NCBI GenBank assembly: GCA_949126835.1
Contig: OX421498.1
Coordinates: forward strand, 37,625,118 to 37,689,117
Reading direction: 5' to 3'
Source: Anisus vortex
Lineage: Eukaryota > Mollusca > Gastropoda > Planorbidae
Length of the DNA stretch: 64,000 nt
A program made the position numbers and the translations under genes. The notes under the pieces were generated by a model. The model saw nothing but the letters and a program-made list of their open reading frames with translations, was not told where the DNA came from and searched no databases. Position 1 is the stretch's first letter; the number at the start of each line of letters is the position of its first letter. This document shows, piece by piece, positions 22,912-34,900 of this stretch.

Positions 22912-25900
22912 GTGAGAATAACTTGTTTTATGTTGTTAACACTATTCTCTTGTAAATAATAACAGTGTTGATTGGAAACAGTAAACAAAACAAAAGGAAG
23001 CTGTAATTAGTATTGAAATGTTACGTAGGGTTAGGGTTCATATGGTTTAAGGAAGTTGTGAAAGCTTGAAAATGAGACCAAGGTTTGTGATGGTTTGTAA
23101 ATTTGTCTAAAATTTGCTAAACATCATGAAAAATATAGAGTAAATCACCCTTTGCGAACACCATAAGGCTAAAAATAGCACCCTACTTAGTTTTTGTGAC
23201 CTAGTTTCTAAACCGTTAGACATAGGATAAAAACTAAAGTACCAAAAGATAGTACAGCAACGTGGCTACTTGATTGATCATACATTATTGTATTACTATG
23301 CAGGGTTAGGGTGTATATTGCATACTCAGATGACCATGTTTGCTGCTTCATATCGACCGCTTTTTTTTCATTAAACTTCACAGCGAACACTTTAATTTCA
23401 GAGCAAACACTAAGCCAAAGTCATAAAATATTTATTGTTTTGTTAATGTAACGAACACTGGAGATGCCCATGCTATTGTGTTGCCACATGCAATTGTCTA
23501 GACTTTGACAGATCGTTTACATGTTTTAAAATAATTTTTTTTCTAAACCAATGAGTTTTATGGTGTAAAATCTAGATCTATTTATGGGTGAGCCAAGAAA
23601 ACCTCTGCACCGACAGTAAAGAGAAAGACAAGCTAGTGTCCATATAGTCTACATGCGCCTTTTGATAAATGCATGATATCTGTACTGTATTTTCAAACAA
23701 ACTTTTTACGCATTGAAATTGAAGCCATTTCTAGTTCCATTAAATGTAGTATCATAGATCAATAGACTATATAATATATGTAGTAGCTGCTATCAGAGCT
23801 TACTTCAATTACGTTTCTTGACCCTTCTCTTTTCAGTGTTTTTTTCTGCTCTTCTTCTCTCCCGAGTTTTGCTCTGAGTACAGCTCATCTAATAATCTAG
23901 TAATAATCCCTTTGAGGTGCATTTTCAACAGTTTTTAGATACCCACCCCAACAGAAAAAAAAGTGTTCGCTATGAGGATCAATCCTACGTTTTGCATACT
24001 TCATTGCGAACACCCCTTTAAAACGAATATTACTATAAATAAGTATTGTAAATTATAACAGCATTGTTCCTTAACTATATCCTAGTGATAATCCGATAGC
24101 AAACACATGTTTAAATGTAAAAAGGAAAGGAAAAGTAGTCTTAACACGGATACCACCCTCGTTCATCCGGTGAAGGTTTTTAGCATAGCCACCACCATGG
24201 CTCCAAATGTCGGCACTTTTTTATCTCAAAAACGCTCTTCCCGTAAGTGAAACGGCCTAAGGATATTGAGGAATAACTGCTTTCTTTAAATGCTTGCTTT
24301 CGTAGTAGACATGAAAATAGAGAAACTGCGAATGTTTTTCGAGTGTTGTTCGCAACGTACTGGTGTTCGCGCTGAGGTGATTTACTCTATTATAAATTTA
24401 TTTTTAAAGTCAATAGCATGATGTTAAGTTGAGGAGTTTCTATTCCAGTCATGTTCTGTAAAAAAATTATCCTATAAATTCAGTAAATTCTTACAAATTA
24501 TTCACAAGCATTTTTTTAATTGTCATTAAACACTGAAAGAAATTTTACACGTGTTAAATTGGTAGATGAATTTTTTTTTTTAATTTGGGAATTTAAAAAT
24601 GATTTTAGAGTAGGACCCCTGAATGTTATTCATACATAACATACATGCATTAAGTATAAAGGTTGGGTTGAATTAATTAAATTTTTCTGATCCCATTTTT
24701 TAATGTCTACAGAAACATAACATTCTTGTGTCTGCAAACATATTTTACAATAATGAAATAAAAAAAAACAATATAAAAAATATTGATTCTTGCAAAGGAT
24801 GAAATTATTTAGACCTTTAGATACAGATTGATAATGGCTAATATAGGATGAACTTTTATATTGTACTCTATTTTGCACAGTTACTATTATATATAAAATA
24901 TATAACAAAATTACATATAATCTTTTTTGAGTATAATGTTGTCATTTCCATCAATTACTTAAACCAAAGTGTTCATCAATTTTTTGCATCTGTACTCCCT
25001 GTGTGACATTTAAAAGAAATGAGTATAAATGTATACAATTCACAGGTGGATGAAGATCTGATGTGCCAGATATGTCTTCAGCCTCTCGTCACCCCTGTGG
25101 ACACCCAGTGTGGGCACACCTTCTGCAGCAGGTGCATCCATAACTATCTGGTCTTGCAGCAGCAGTGCCCCATTGATAGAAAGCTGCTGACCCTTTCAGA
25201 TTGCCAGCCGTCCAGTATTCTGGTTCGCAGGTAAGTCAGAATTGGATTTTGTAAAATGTTACTGGTCAGACTTTTGTCTAGTTGTTGTCTCTTTCAACCA
25301 GGGCTGTGGAGTCGGTAGATAAATGTTCCGACTCCAACTCCGACTCCTCATTTTTTGTACTTACAACTCCGACTCCAGGAATGAAAATTCCCTCCGACTC
25401 CGACTGATAAATGGTAGATAAATGTTCCGACTCCAATTCTGACTCCGACTACTCATTTTTTTGTTATTCCGACTCCGACTCCAGGTACCCAAAATTCCTC
25501 CGACTCTCAGACTCCGACTCCACAGCCCTGCTTTCAACACAGTATTCTTCACTGCTACATGTAGATATGTTCAAGGTGTCTAATTCTTTGTATTTAGATG
25601 CTCTTATAGCTGGGTCTTCTGTTGTCCATCTAAGGTCTGGTTCACTATTAAAAATAATACACTCAAGCCACTCAATGAATGTTTAAAGAAGAATGATATG
25701 CTTCAACTTATTTAAAATAATTACATTAAAAAACAAACATTGGTCCATAATATTTAGCTTCTTTAACACTCTACAAAACAACAACAACCTTAACTCTGTG
25801 TGCCTTAAAAATATGTTCAGGTACTTAATTCTTTGTATTTGGAAGTAGAAACATTATATTTCCACAATTCTTCAATGCTACATGTAGACATGTTCAAGGT

Positions 25901-28900
25901 ACTTAAGTCTTTGTTTTTAAATGTAGACACAGTATGTTTACCCAATTCATCACTGTAATATGTAGATAGGATCCTAATTTTTCTTAGAAAAGAAAGTAAC
26001 AAAATATTTTCCTACTGGTATTATGGTCAAAGGGACATAACTCACAAAAAAAGTAAAGAAACTAAAATTACCTCACTTGCAACATCAGTTGATGTGTTAT
26101 GTTTACAAAATAATTGTGTTTAGTTTGTATATATATAAATATAATATATAACAGTGTTTGATATATTTATATATAAAAATGTATTTCATTTGTGGGTTAA
26201 AATTTATAAGCATCTAAAAGAAATGATGCACAATGAAAAGAACTTCAGTTATTATTTTTGGTTTAGTCTCACTTGACAGACATAAATTAGTATCAACACT
26301 GTCAACAAGAAATTGTGATCTTATTTTTACTACTATCATTTTCTTACTTCTGATTTTGATCTATATTTTGCTTGAAATTATTGATATTATTTTTGTTACA
26401 AAGAACACTTATAACTTATAACAAATTGAGTTTGACTTTTATAAAATTTAATTTTTTTTTTTTTATTTTCAACTATTATAAACTACAATCATTAAATTAT
26501 ACCTAAAGCTCAAACAATATTAGCTAGAAACATCATTCAATAAACTTGATGTAGTAGTATGATCATTCATGATGTATACACATGTCATGACTAATTCAAC
26601 TTTTCCAATGAAAACATGGGATTATTTTGGCCACTTTGTTGCATTTATTATTACACGAAAACAATAATTTTTGGACATGGAACAAAAGTAGCCAGTGTTT
26701 AAACTGATCTGGCACATAGTACACCACAATGGCACATAGTACATCACAATGGCACATAGTACACCACAATGGCACATAGTACACCACAATGGCACATCAC
26801 TTCTTTGGTGGAAATTATGTATTAAGTATACATGTACCTGTTTTTTTTTTGTGTTAATCACTACTTTTGATGTAATATTTACTAGTTGTAATGGCCCTCA
26901 AAATGGTAGAGAAAAGAATGACTATTTATTTTAAATCTCTCTAAATTGCTTCTGCCTCGATTATGTTCATGTCATAACCTATTGACTCTAGATTTTTGTA
27001 TGTACGTCACTACTAGAGGATGTTCCTTAGATAATTTTAATTGCTGGAAATTCCCAGTTGATTTGAATGTATGGTGATAATCAAGGAGTGCATCCAAAAT
27101 GTTTGGTACTTTCTGGTTGCCCTTGAATGTCAGCCACCTGCATGTACTGTTGTTCTAAATGAATCTGGCAACGTGTCAACATTTGGTTATAAAAATATAC
27201 AATTTGCTCTGTAGTTTTATTTCTATTGTTAAGATGTTTAGTGCCACTTTTATTACCCCCTTTAGAGTTGGAAGGTGGCCGAGCGGCAGCGTCTTCGACT
27301 GGCTACCAGAGGTCTTAGGTTAGAATCCTGGTGAAGGCTAGGATTTGTTCTCAGGTCTGAAGTATGTCCCTGAGTCTATCCAGCACTGATGGGTACCTGA
27401 CTAAAGTTGGGGTAAAGTAAACGCGGCTGGACATTGTGCTGACCACACAATCCCCCTATTATGCCGTGGCCACACAAATGGGTGAATGCTGCTTCAGCGG
27501 CCCTATAGATCAATTTGGTCCGACGGGATACTTTACTTAGAGTTTGTAATATTTACAGGTTATCCAAATTTGTGAATTAAAATATATGGTATCATGATGG
27601 CTGTAAAGTTCTTGGCATGGTATAATGATGGCTGTAAAGTTCTTCGCATGGTATAATGATGGCTGTAAAGTTCTTGGCATGGTATAATGGTGGCTGTAAA
27701 GTTCTTGGCATGGTATAATGATGGCTGTAAAGTTCTTGGCATGGTATAATGATCGCTGTAAAGTTCTTGGCATGGTATAATGGTGGCTGTAAAGTTCTTG
27801 GCATGTTATAATGATGGCTGTAAAGTTCTTGGCATGGTATAATGGTGGCTGTAAAGTTCTTGGCATTGTATAATGATGGCTGTAAAGTTCTTGGCATGGT
27901 ATAATGATGGCTGTAAAGTTCTTGGCATGGTATAATGATGGGTGTAAAGTTCTTTGCATGGTATAATGATGGCTGTAAAGTTCTTGGCATGGTATAATGA
28001 TGGCTGTAAAGTTCTTGGCATGGTATAATGATGGCTGTAAAGTTCTTGGCATGGTATAATGATGGCTGTAAAGTTCTTGGCATGGTATAATGATGGCTGT
28101 AAAGTTCTTGGCATGTTATAATGATGGCTGTAAAGTTCTATACTTTAAATTTTCAATACATGTTAGACTTTGCTGTATTGAGTACAGAGATGAATACATT
28201 TTTGTGCAACTGTTTTTATAATTTAAATGTAATCAAATTTAGAAAGAAATAGTAGCCAATGTGTATTGCAAATATATAATATTGAAGCTAATACGTTAAC
28301 CGTTTTACTTCTATTTTATATAGACCATTAGCTTAGTAGGGAGGAACATTTATTCAGCAAACAAGTAAACACATTTAATGTAATAACATCGCGGTTCGTA
28401 GGTAAAGCAAAAATAACTCATTTTTGAAGTCGTTTAGATCAATTCCCTTTTAAAAAAAAAAAAAGAAAGGTGCGCTACAGTGTCGCAACTAGGGAAAAAT
28501 GGCACCAGGGATTGGGTTCGAAATTGGCGCCCAATTGAACTGTTTATTTACATTTATATGTGTTTGTAAACTAAGGCACCAAGGCTCGTAAGTAATAAGT
28601 AGTAAAGTAAGGGTCGGACCAAATTGATCCATGGGGCCGGTGACCATGGTATACTAGGGGATGTGTGGCCAGCACAATGCCCAGCCGCCTTATACTTCAA
28701 CCCCAACTAATGTCAGGTACCCATCAGAGCTGGGTAGACTCAGGGACACGAGTCCATGGGAAAATCCTAGCCTTCACCAGGATTCGAACCCAGGACCTTC
28801 GGTACGCCAGTCGCTGCCGCTCGGCCACCGTACCCATTAGCTGAGATGCTCAGAAATTCGTAGTTTGGCGCTTATCCTAGACCTAGGCACCTGGGGCGGC

Positions 28901-31900
28901 TGCCCCCCCCTTTCTAAGCCCCTTCTAGTTACGCTACTGGTGCGCCACGCCCATGTCTTCGAGTGTCTGCTCTTGTTTGCTGAAGTGAACCGCGCACGCG
29001 CGCTTGCCTGTCGCAAAATGATGGCAGTTCACTTTCCCAGTCCACGACCTGGCGGTGAGCGTGGCTTGGTTTGCTTAGGGCGCAAGGAGGGGGAGGGGTT
29101 GAGTTTACCCGACCATGAACTGACGTGATGTGTTTCTTTTTGTGTCGCCTAACTAGACTACAAGCTAGTGTGAGTAAACATAGATAAAACTGAAGAAACA
29201 CAAAAACCCACATAGAAACTTAGTGGATGGGATACGGTAGGACACAATAATCATCTGTATAGAAAGAGCATATTCTGTAACATCTTATATTTTATTGGTT
29301 GATAATAATGATATAAAGACGACTTTAATGTCTTAAATTTTACTTTTGCGATTGTGTTCCTACACGTGTCCTCCGTAGTAAAGTGGCTAGAATTCCGACC
29401 CTCCTCCCCTACACGCTGGTTACTTGTGTTCCTTTCCCCGTATGCAAGTAGTCTATATGTTTTCCGTTATAAGATTTGTCCTTCAATGTAATTGTTACCC
29501 CGGGCAACGACGGGTAATTCGGCTAGTACAAGGCTACAGGAATACAGTCATTTGGTTGTGGGGAAAGGAAAACAGTCACGTGATTCGGAAGGGGGGGGGG
29601 AGGTCAACCATTGTAAAGGCTTGCGTTCGTTTGAACCATCCTCGGGTTCGTTTGAACCATCCTCGGGTTCGTTTGAACCATCCTCGGGTTCGTTTGAACC
29701 ATCCTCGGGTTCGTTTGAACCATCCTCGGGTTCGTTTGAACCATCCTCGGGTTCGTTTGAACCATCCTCGGGTTCGTTTGAACCATCCTCGGGTTCGTTT
29801 GAACCATCCTCGGGTTCGTTTGAACCATCCTCGGGTTCGTTTGAACCATCCTCGGGTTCGTTTGAACCATCCTCGGGTTCGTTTGAACCATCCTCGGGTT
29901 CGTTTGAACCATCCTCGGGTTCGTTTAAGCTTCCAGGGTTCCCACGGTGTAGAGAGTTGGTTCTCAAACCGTAGAGCCTGGTCTCTCTCTCTCTCTCTGA
30001 CAAAACAAACAGCAGCGGCCACCAAACGCCTTGTCCTCGGCTGTAAATAAATGTTCATGTTAAGTGTTCGATCTGATCGGCACCGCCACCGAACTTTGAT
30101 CAATGCGTCCTCGCCGCTTCCCCACCCCCCATCCTCGTCCTCTTCCCACCTCCCATTTAATGCAAGATCGATGAGAGGCTGTTAGTGGCCATTTGTGATG
30201 CCGTAGACAATGGGGTGTCCTCTCTGTCTACAGTCGGCAGCCGCGGCTACTCTGGTGTAGTAGCTACCGGTACTTTTCCCCTCTCCCACTCCTGCACTTC
30301 TGCTTGCCTGGGTGGGAAGGGGTGGTGGTGATCTGAAACAGAAAGGAGCGATGCCTTTTTTCTTTTTTTTTTTGGAACGAAACCGGATATGGCTTGATGC
30401 GACTCTTAAAGAACTCTTGTAGAGGGTTTCCACTCGTTGACAACTGACTGTAGTTTGGAGAGTTCCAGAGGTTCTCCTGTTGACATCGTTTTGCTTACAG
30501 CGCGCCCGTTTCATGGCACCACAACCACTCCCTTTAGTCTTGCTTGTCAAGAGTTCCCCGTACCCTGCATCAAGTTGGTTCTTGCACACACACGAACTGT
30601 TGTCAAAACATTTCCATACGCCACTTGTTTCTGAGGGTGTCACCGAGTCTTCCCAGCAAAAATGTCTAACTAGTCTTTAGAAGTGGGATAAGGGAAATAA
30701 AGGCCAAAACTCTGCATTGTGATGGTCACTGCCAGTCCCTTTTGTATGCCTTTGTCACGGAAACTGGTGAATTTTTGTTAAAGTATCCTCCATCTTAAAG
30801 AGCAACTAGCATTACATTCTAAAGTTGTGGCGACTTTAACATTTTTCTAAGACTAATAGTATTGGGTTTCTTATTTGTATGTGTTTTCTCCTTTATTGTC
30901 TGTCCATGTTCAATGCTTTCTTATGGACAACAAAAATTGTATTTGAAGAGTTTTTTGGGGGCGTTAATTGACTAGTATTTTTGTATTTTGAATTCGTTTA
31001 GTATTCATTCATTATCAATACTTTCTTCTTTTAGTATTCCTTCATTATCAATACTTTCTTCTTTTAGTATTCCTTCTTACTTACTTATAGTGTTAATTAT
31101 TTCTCCAGTCTTTCTTCTTTTAGTTCGGTATTCATTTTTGTCTCAAATCTTTCCTCTTCTGGTATAAACGGGGAACGCCTAGTAGACTATATAATATGCA
31201 AACGTGTGTCCATCACAATAGTCCTTACATTACGCCCTTATGTTCGCCGACCAAGGCCAGATACGCCATCAAGGCTGGGTAGACTTAACTGAGTGAGAGG
31301 GAGTACTCCATTTGCCCTGAAATGTTTGGGGTGAAAAAAATAAAATGCATGCATAGTGTTTATTTATTTTTTTTAAAGCGTCGAATTATAAATTAAATTA
31401 AAAATATCATGTGAGTGTGGTCCAGTAGTGCAGTGAGATAGGGGAGAGGGTCAGTCGCCATTTTTCCAAGTTTCGCCGCCTGCTGTGGTGTGTTTCCGAA
31501 AAGATTTATAAACGCGTGAACTCGGTTGGATAATATTATTAATATTTCGTTTTATGTTTTCGTAACTTTGTTCTGCTTTTGGTATAAAATAAAATTCTAC
31601 CCCCCCCCCCACCCCTCTTTCCCCACCATTGTCCTTTTGTGTTGACAATCGCAGTCGTAAAAAAGTATTACGGATCTGAATGTATAAATAAAATAAATAA
31701 TGATTTGGTGGAGCCTCCCATTTTTTTTTGGTGAGTTTCCCCCTCTCTTGCGAGAGGTAAGGGAGAAAACTGTTAGCGGATGCATCGATCGACACTTTTG
31801 AATCAATGGCGCGCTATTGTCTTTTTTTTTTTTTTGTGTTGGCTCGGCTTGTTTTGTGGGTTTAGTTTCGTACACTCTAAATAGATTCTCTCCCCTCCTC

Positions 31901-34900
31901 CCCCCCTTTTTTTTCCTTCTTCTCTCTCCCTCTCTCTTTGTTTTTATTGTGTAGACGTGTATGCAAACTTTGAAAAGGAGAAGAAAAAGAAGAAAAAAAA
32001 AAAGGGTGACTACTCGCCGATTCCCACGACCGATGATATTTTGTTGGTTTCAGACGTGAATAAAAAAGTATTCACTTCGGCATGCTTTTTTATTTTGATT
32101 TTTGATGGAATGGTAAGAGAGTTGGCAACTAATTTTATAGTAAGCGGCCATCAATATTATAGATCTATAAAATAGTAATACCGCCCCCCCCCCCAACCTC
32201 GTCCTGTTCCCTCCTTTCAGCTTTGGACCCCCCCCCCCCCCCCATTTTATGCGTACGTATTTGAAATTTAATTTTTTTAGCCATAGTCATAAGGTCTTTG
32301 TTTTTATGTTTAAAGTTTATTAATGTCGCGTTTGTTCATGTTGAAATTTATTCCAGATTAATAATATAACAAAAGCAAGAAGGCTTATCCGTTTTTAAAG
32401 AGACTTGTAAACTCTCTGTTATATAGGACTAGTACAGTGTCTAGGACTCTAGACTATAGACAATGACAAAGGTCATCTAACCATGGGCTTAGAGACGCAT
32501 ACAGTTAGAAGTTTAAGGGCCTTTATTTGTGGCAATTAGTTTACCTTATGCTATTTGTTGTTCAATGCATTCGTGCTTATTTTGGGCGATTTTCTTTCCA
32601 GGTGGGTAATGAAAACTACCGTGACATACTGGGCAGAACTGTTTGAAGATGTTGGCCGCAGCTCTTATTATATTTGACTTATTGTGTATACTGGACATGT
32701 GGTGGTTCGAGCCATCTATGTGTCTCTAGCCCATAATTAGTCGACATGTAAGAAATGAGACACATGTACTTGTGGTGCTGTTTCAAAAAAGATGTTACAT
32801 ATTTGCAGTGTAGGCCTCTTTATTCACCCCCACCCCCTCCTTCCCAGATTCTACTAGCAAGGGTGATGAGAGAGAGAGAACGAAAGAGAGAGAGAGAAAG
32901 AGAACGAGAGAGAGAGAAATCCAGATTTCTTTTTACGTTAGTCAGCTGATTTCTATTTCTGCCTTTTCAAATTCCCTCGTGACTTGAAAACTCAAAATCA
33001 AAGTTTGGATAGGGGGACGGGGCTAGGCAAAGCTCACCCACTTTGCAAGGGACGCCAAAGCCTGTCTAGAGCGGCACCCATCGATGAACGACAGTGACCT
33101 ATTCACCGACCCCGATATCGAACTCACTCTCTCCCGCCTCCAATCCCGTCCCTTACCCTACCCCCCCCTACTCCCCTATTCTTGCGATGGCTTCTTCTAT
33201 TGGTTTTCCCACCCCACTTTCAACAAAAATAAAAATGTCCTTCTCTGTTTGTCTCACCGAGTTCCATCGATCTTCTTGGCGCCCTCCTGCCCCCCCTCCC
33301 TCCACTCTACACTTCCCATGTACGTCCGTTCGGTCACCCCCCCCCCCCGGAACCCTTCTCTCTCTCCCTCTCTCTCTTTTTTAAAATCAGGTTTTTTTTT
33401 AATTCCTTCAACTTCCCTGCTTCTTTTTATATACACACATCTCACATCTATTCCCAGTTTTAGAAGAAGGGAAAGAAAGAGAAAAAAAATGAAAAGCCCT
33501 TCCAGTTGTGTTGAACGCCTCCAGTGTTGAGTTGCATGTTGAACAGCGCGTTTCAGACAGTGGCATACACACACAAAATGTGGTGGATTTTATGAAGTTG
33601 TTTTTTTTTTATATATAAATATTTTATTGGTTGTGAGTTTTTTTATATATATAAATCGTGTTAGGGACGTGTGCATTTTAGAGGCGTTGATAATGTTTCA
33701 TGATGTTGTTGTTTTTAAACTCCTCATTTTTTAATTGGTATTTTTGGTATTTGGTAGAACTGGTGTGGTGGCTCCTTTTTTGTGGGTTGTTATGTTTTTT
33801 TAAATATTTCTGTGGTAGAGCCAACGGCGCGATTTTTTTGTTGTTGTTGTCGTTGTGGTGGTGGCATTGGATGGCGACTTTCAAATGATGGAAATATTTT
33901 TCTTGCTGTAATGACACTAAATGATGCTTATCTTTTCTTACAATCGTGTTTTCTTGATGTCTAGGCATTAAGGGATACTTATTATTTTTATTTTTTTTAA
34001 AGATTTTTATTATTTTTTGTTTTTAAAATTTGCCGAAGGTCATCGCGCGGTCGAAAGCCCTTCGAAACGCGGTGGGGCTGAAAGGATTAGGCGCAATTGT
34101 ACACGTTTCGCCAAGCCTGGTGTCTAGTATGTGTACTACTGGGAGTAAGTGCATGTATACGAGGTAATGCAGCCTCGTTAAAGTTCGGGGGGGGGCATTC
34201 CGAACTGTGGGTGGGGGAGGGGAAAAGGGGGTAAGGAAGGGTAGTGCATGTGCCTACGGTCTCCCTATGACGCAGTGTGCCACCACACGGCGGCATTCAC
34301 CGGTCATGGTGTTGGAGCTAAGATGACTTGGCCCACCCCTTACATGTTACTTCCTGGACTAAAGAACTGGAAGGTCCGTCTGTTCCTTTTTTCAAGAAAC
34401 TTTGAAAATGTATATATGTGTTCTTACACTGGTCATTAAGTGTTCTTGTTGTTAAAGAGGACGGCTATGTTTTTCTTGCTATGATGATTCATCGATATAT
34501 AAAAGAATGAATAGATCTTCCTTTATAAAATTGTTTGTACCCACTGATACCCACTCAAGCTTCAATTTCCATACTCTTCATACACTTTCATTTATTCATC
34601 TATGTAGCGAGTAAAAGGAACAAATCACCTCTAATTAGAACTCTATACGATAAAAGGGAAGCCATAGACCAGGGGTCGGCAACCTTTTGCTAACAGTGTG
34701 CCAAACTGGGATTTCTAAATCACTCAGCGTGCCAACAGCCTAAAAGTCAACCTGCTCTTTTTATACTTGTTTTATTATTTTTTTATAGGACAATTAATTA
34801 AACTCCGTAGCAAGGCCAAGACTAAAAGCAACGGAAATTTATAGAGAAAATCATTAAAGCGTTTTGTATTTAATAAAATAAATAACATGTTTGTGATTAT

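Larger units (their letters stand above)
29927..34679. other. Less AT-rich, pyrimidine-run-rich block of intron 2
   Basis: No recognised gene. The block 29930-30660 and much of 32800-34330 is visibly richer in G+C and CpG than its surroundings and has many C, T, A or G runs. Open frames here (for example 30182-30643 minus, 33084-33530 plus) lack conserved motifs. A SINE-like scrap (GCATTGTGATGGTCACTG, then CACGGAAACTGGTGAA) lies at about 30713-30772. A possible alternative promoter region for LNX, by inference only. Confidence 0.35.

Noticed and set aside
27266..27340. tRNA gene (box A TGGCCGAGCGG and box B)
   Set aside because: It is the head of a dispersed SINE. The cloverleaf does not close, the same head is followed by the same non-tRNA body elsewhere, and box B is mutated in this copy.
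29424..30103. Four overlapping repetitive open frames (SFEPSSG, VRLNHPR, NEPEDGS and KRTRGWF types)
   Set aside because: By-products of the invariant 21-bp array; no start context, domain or splice evidence.
30182..30643. 153-codon minus-strand frame
   Set aside because: No recognisable motif, a Lys run from a poly(T) tract, and no splice-site support. It lies in intron 2 antisense to LNX.
33084..33530. 148-codon plus-strand frame
   Set aside because: Pro/Ser/Leu-rich composition follows C/T runs; no conserved domain and no downstream splice into the LNX frame could be shown.
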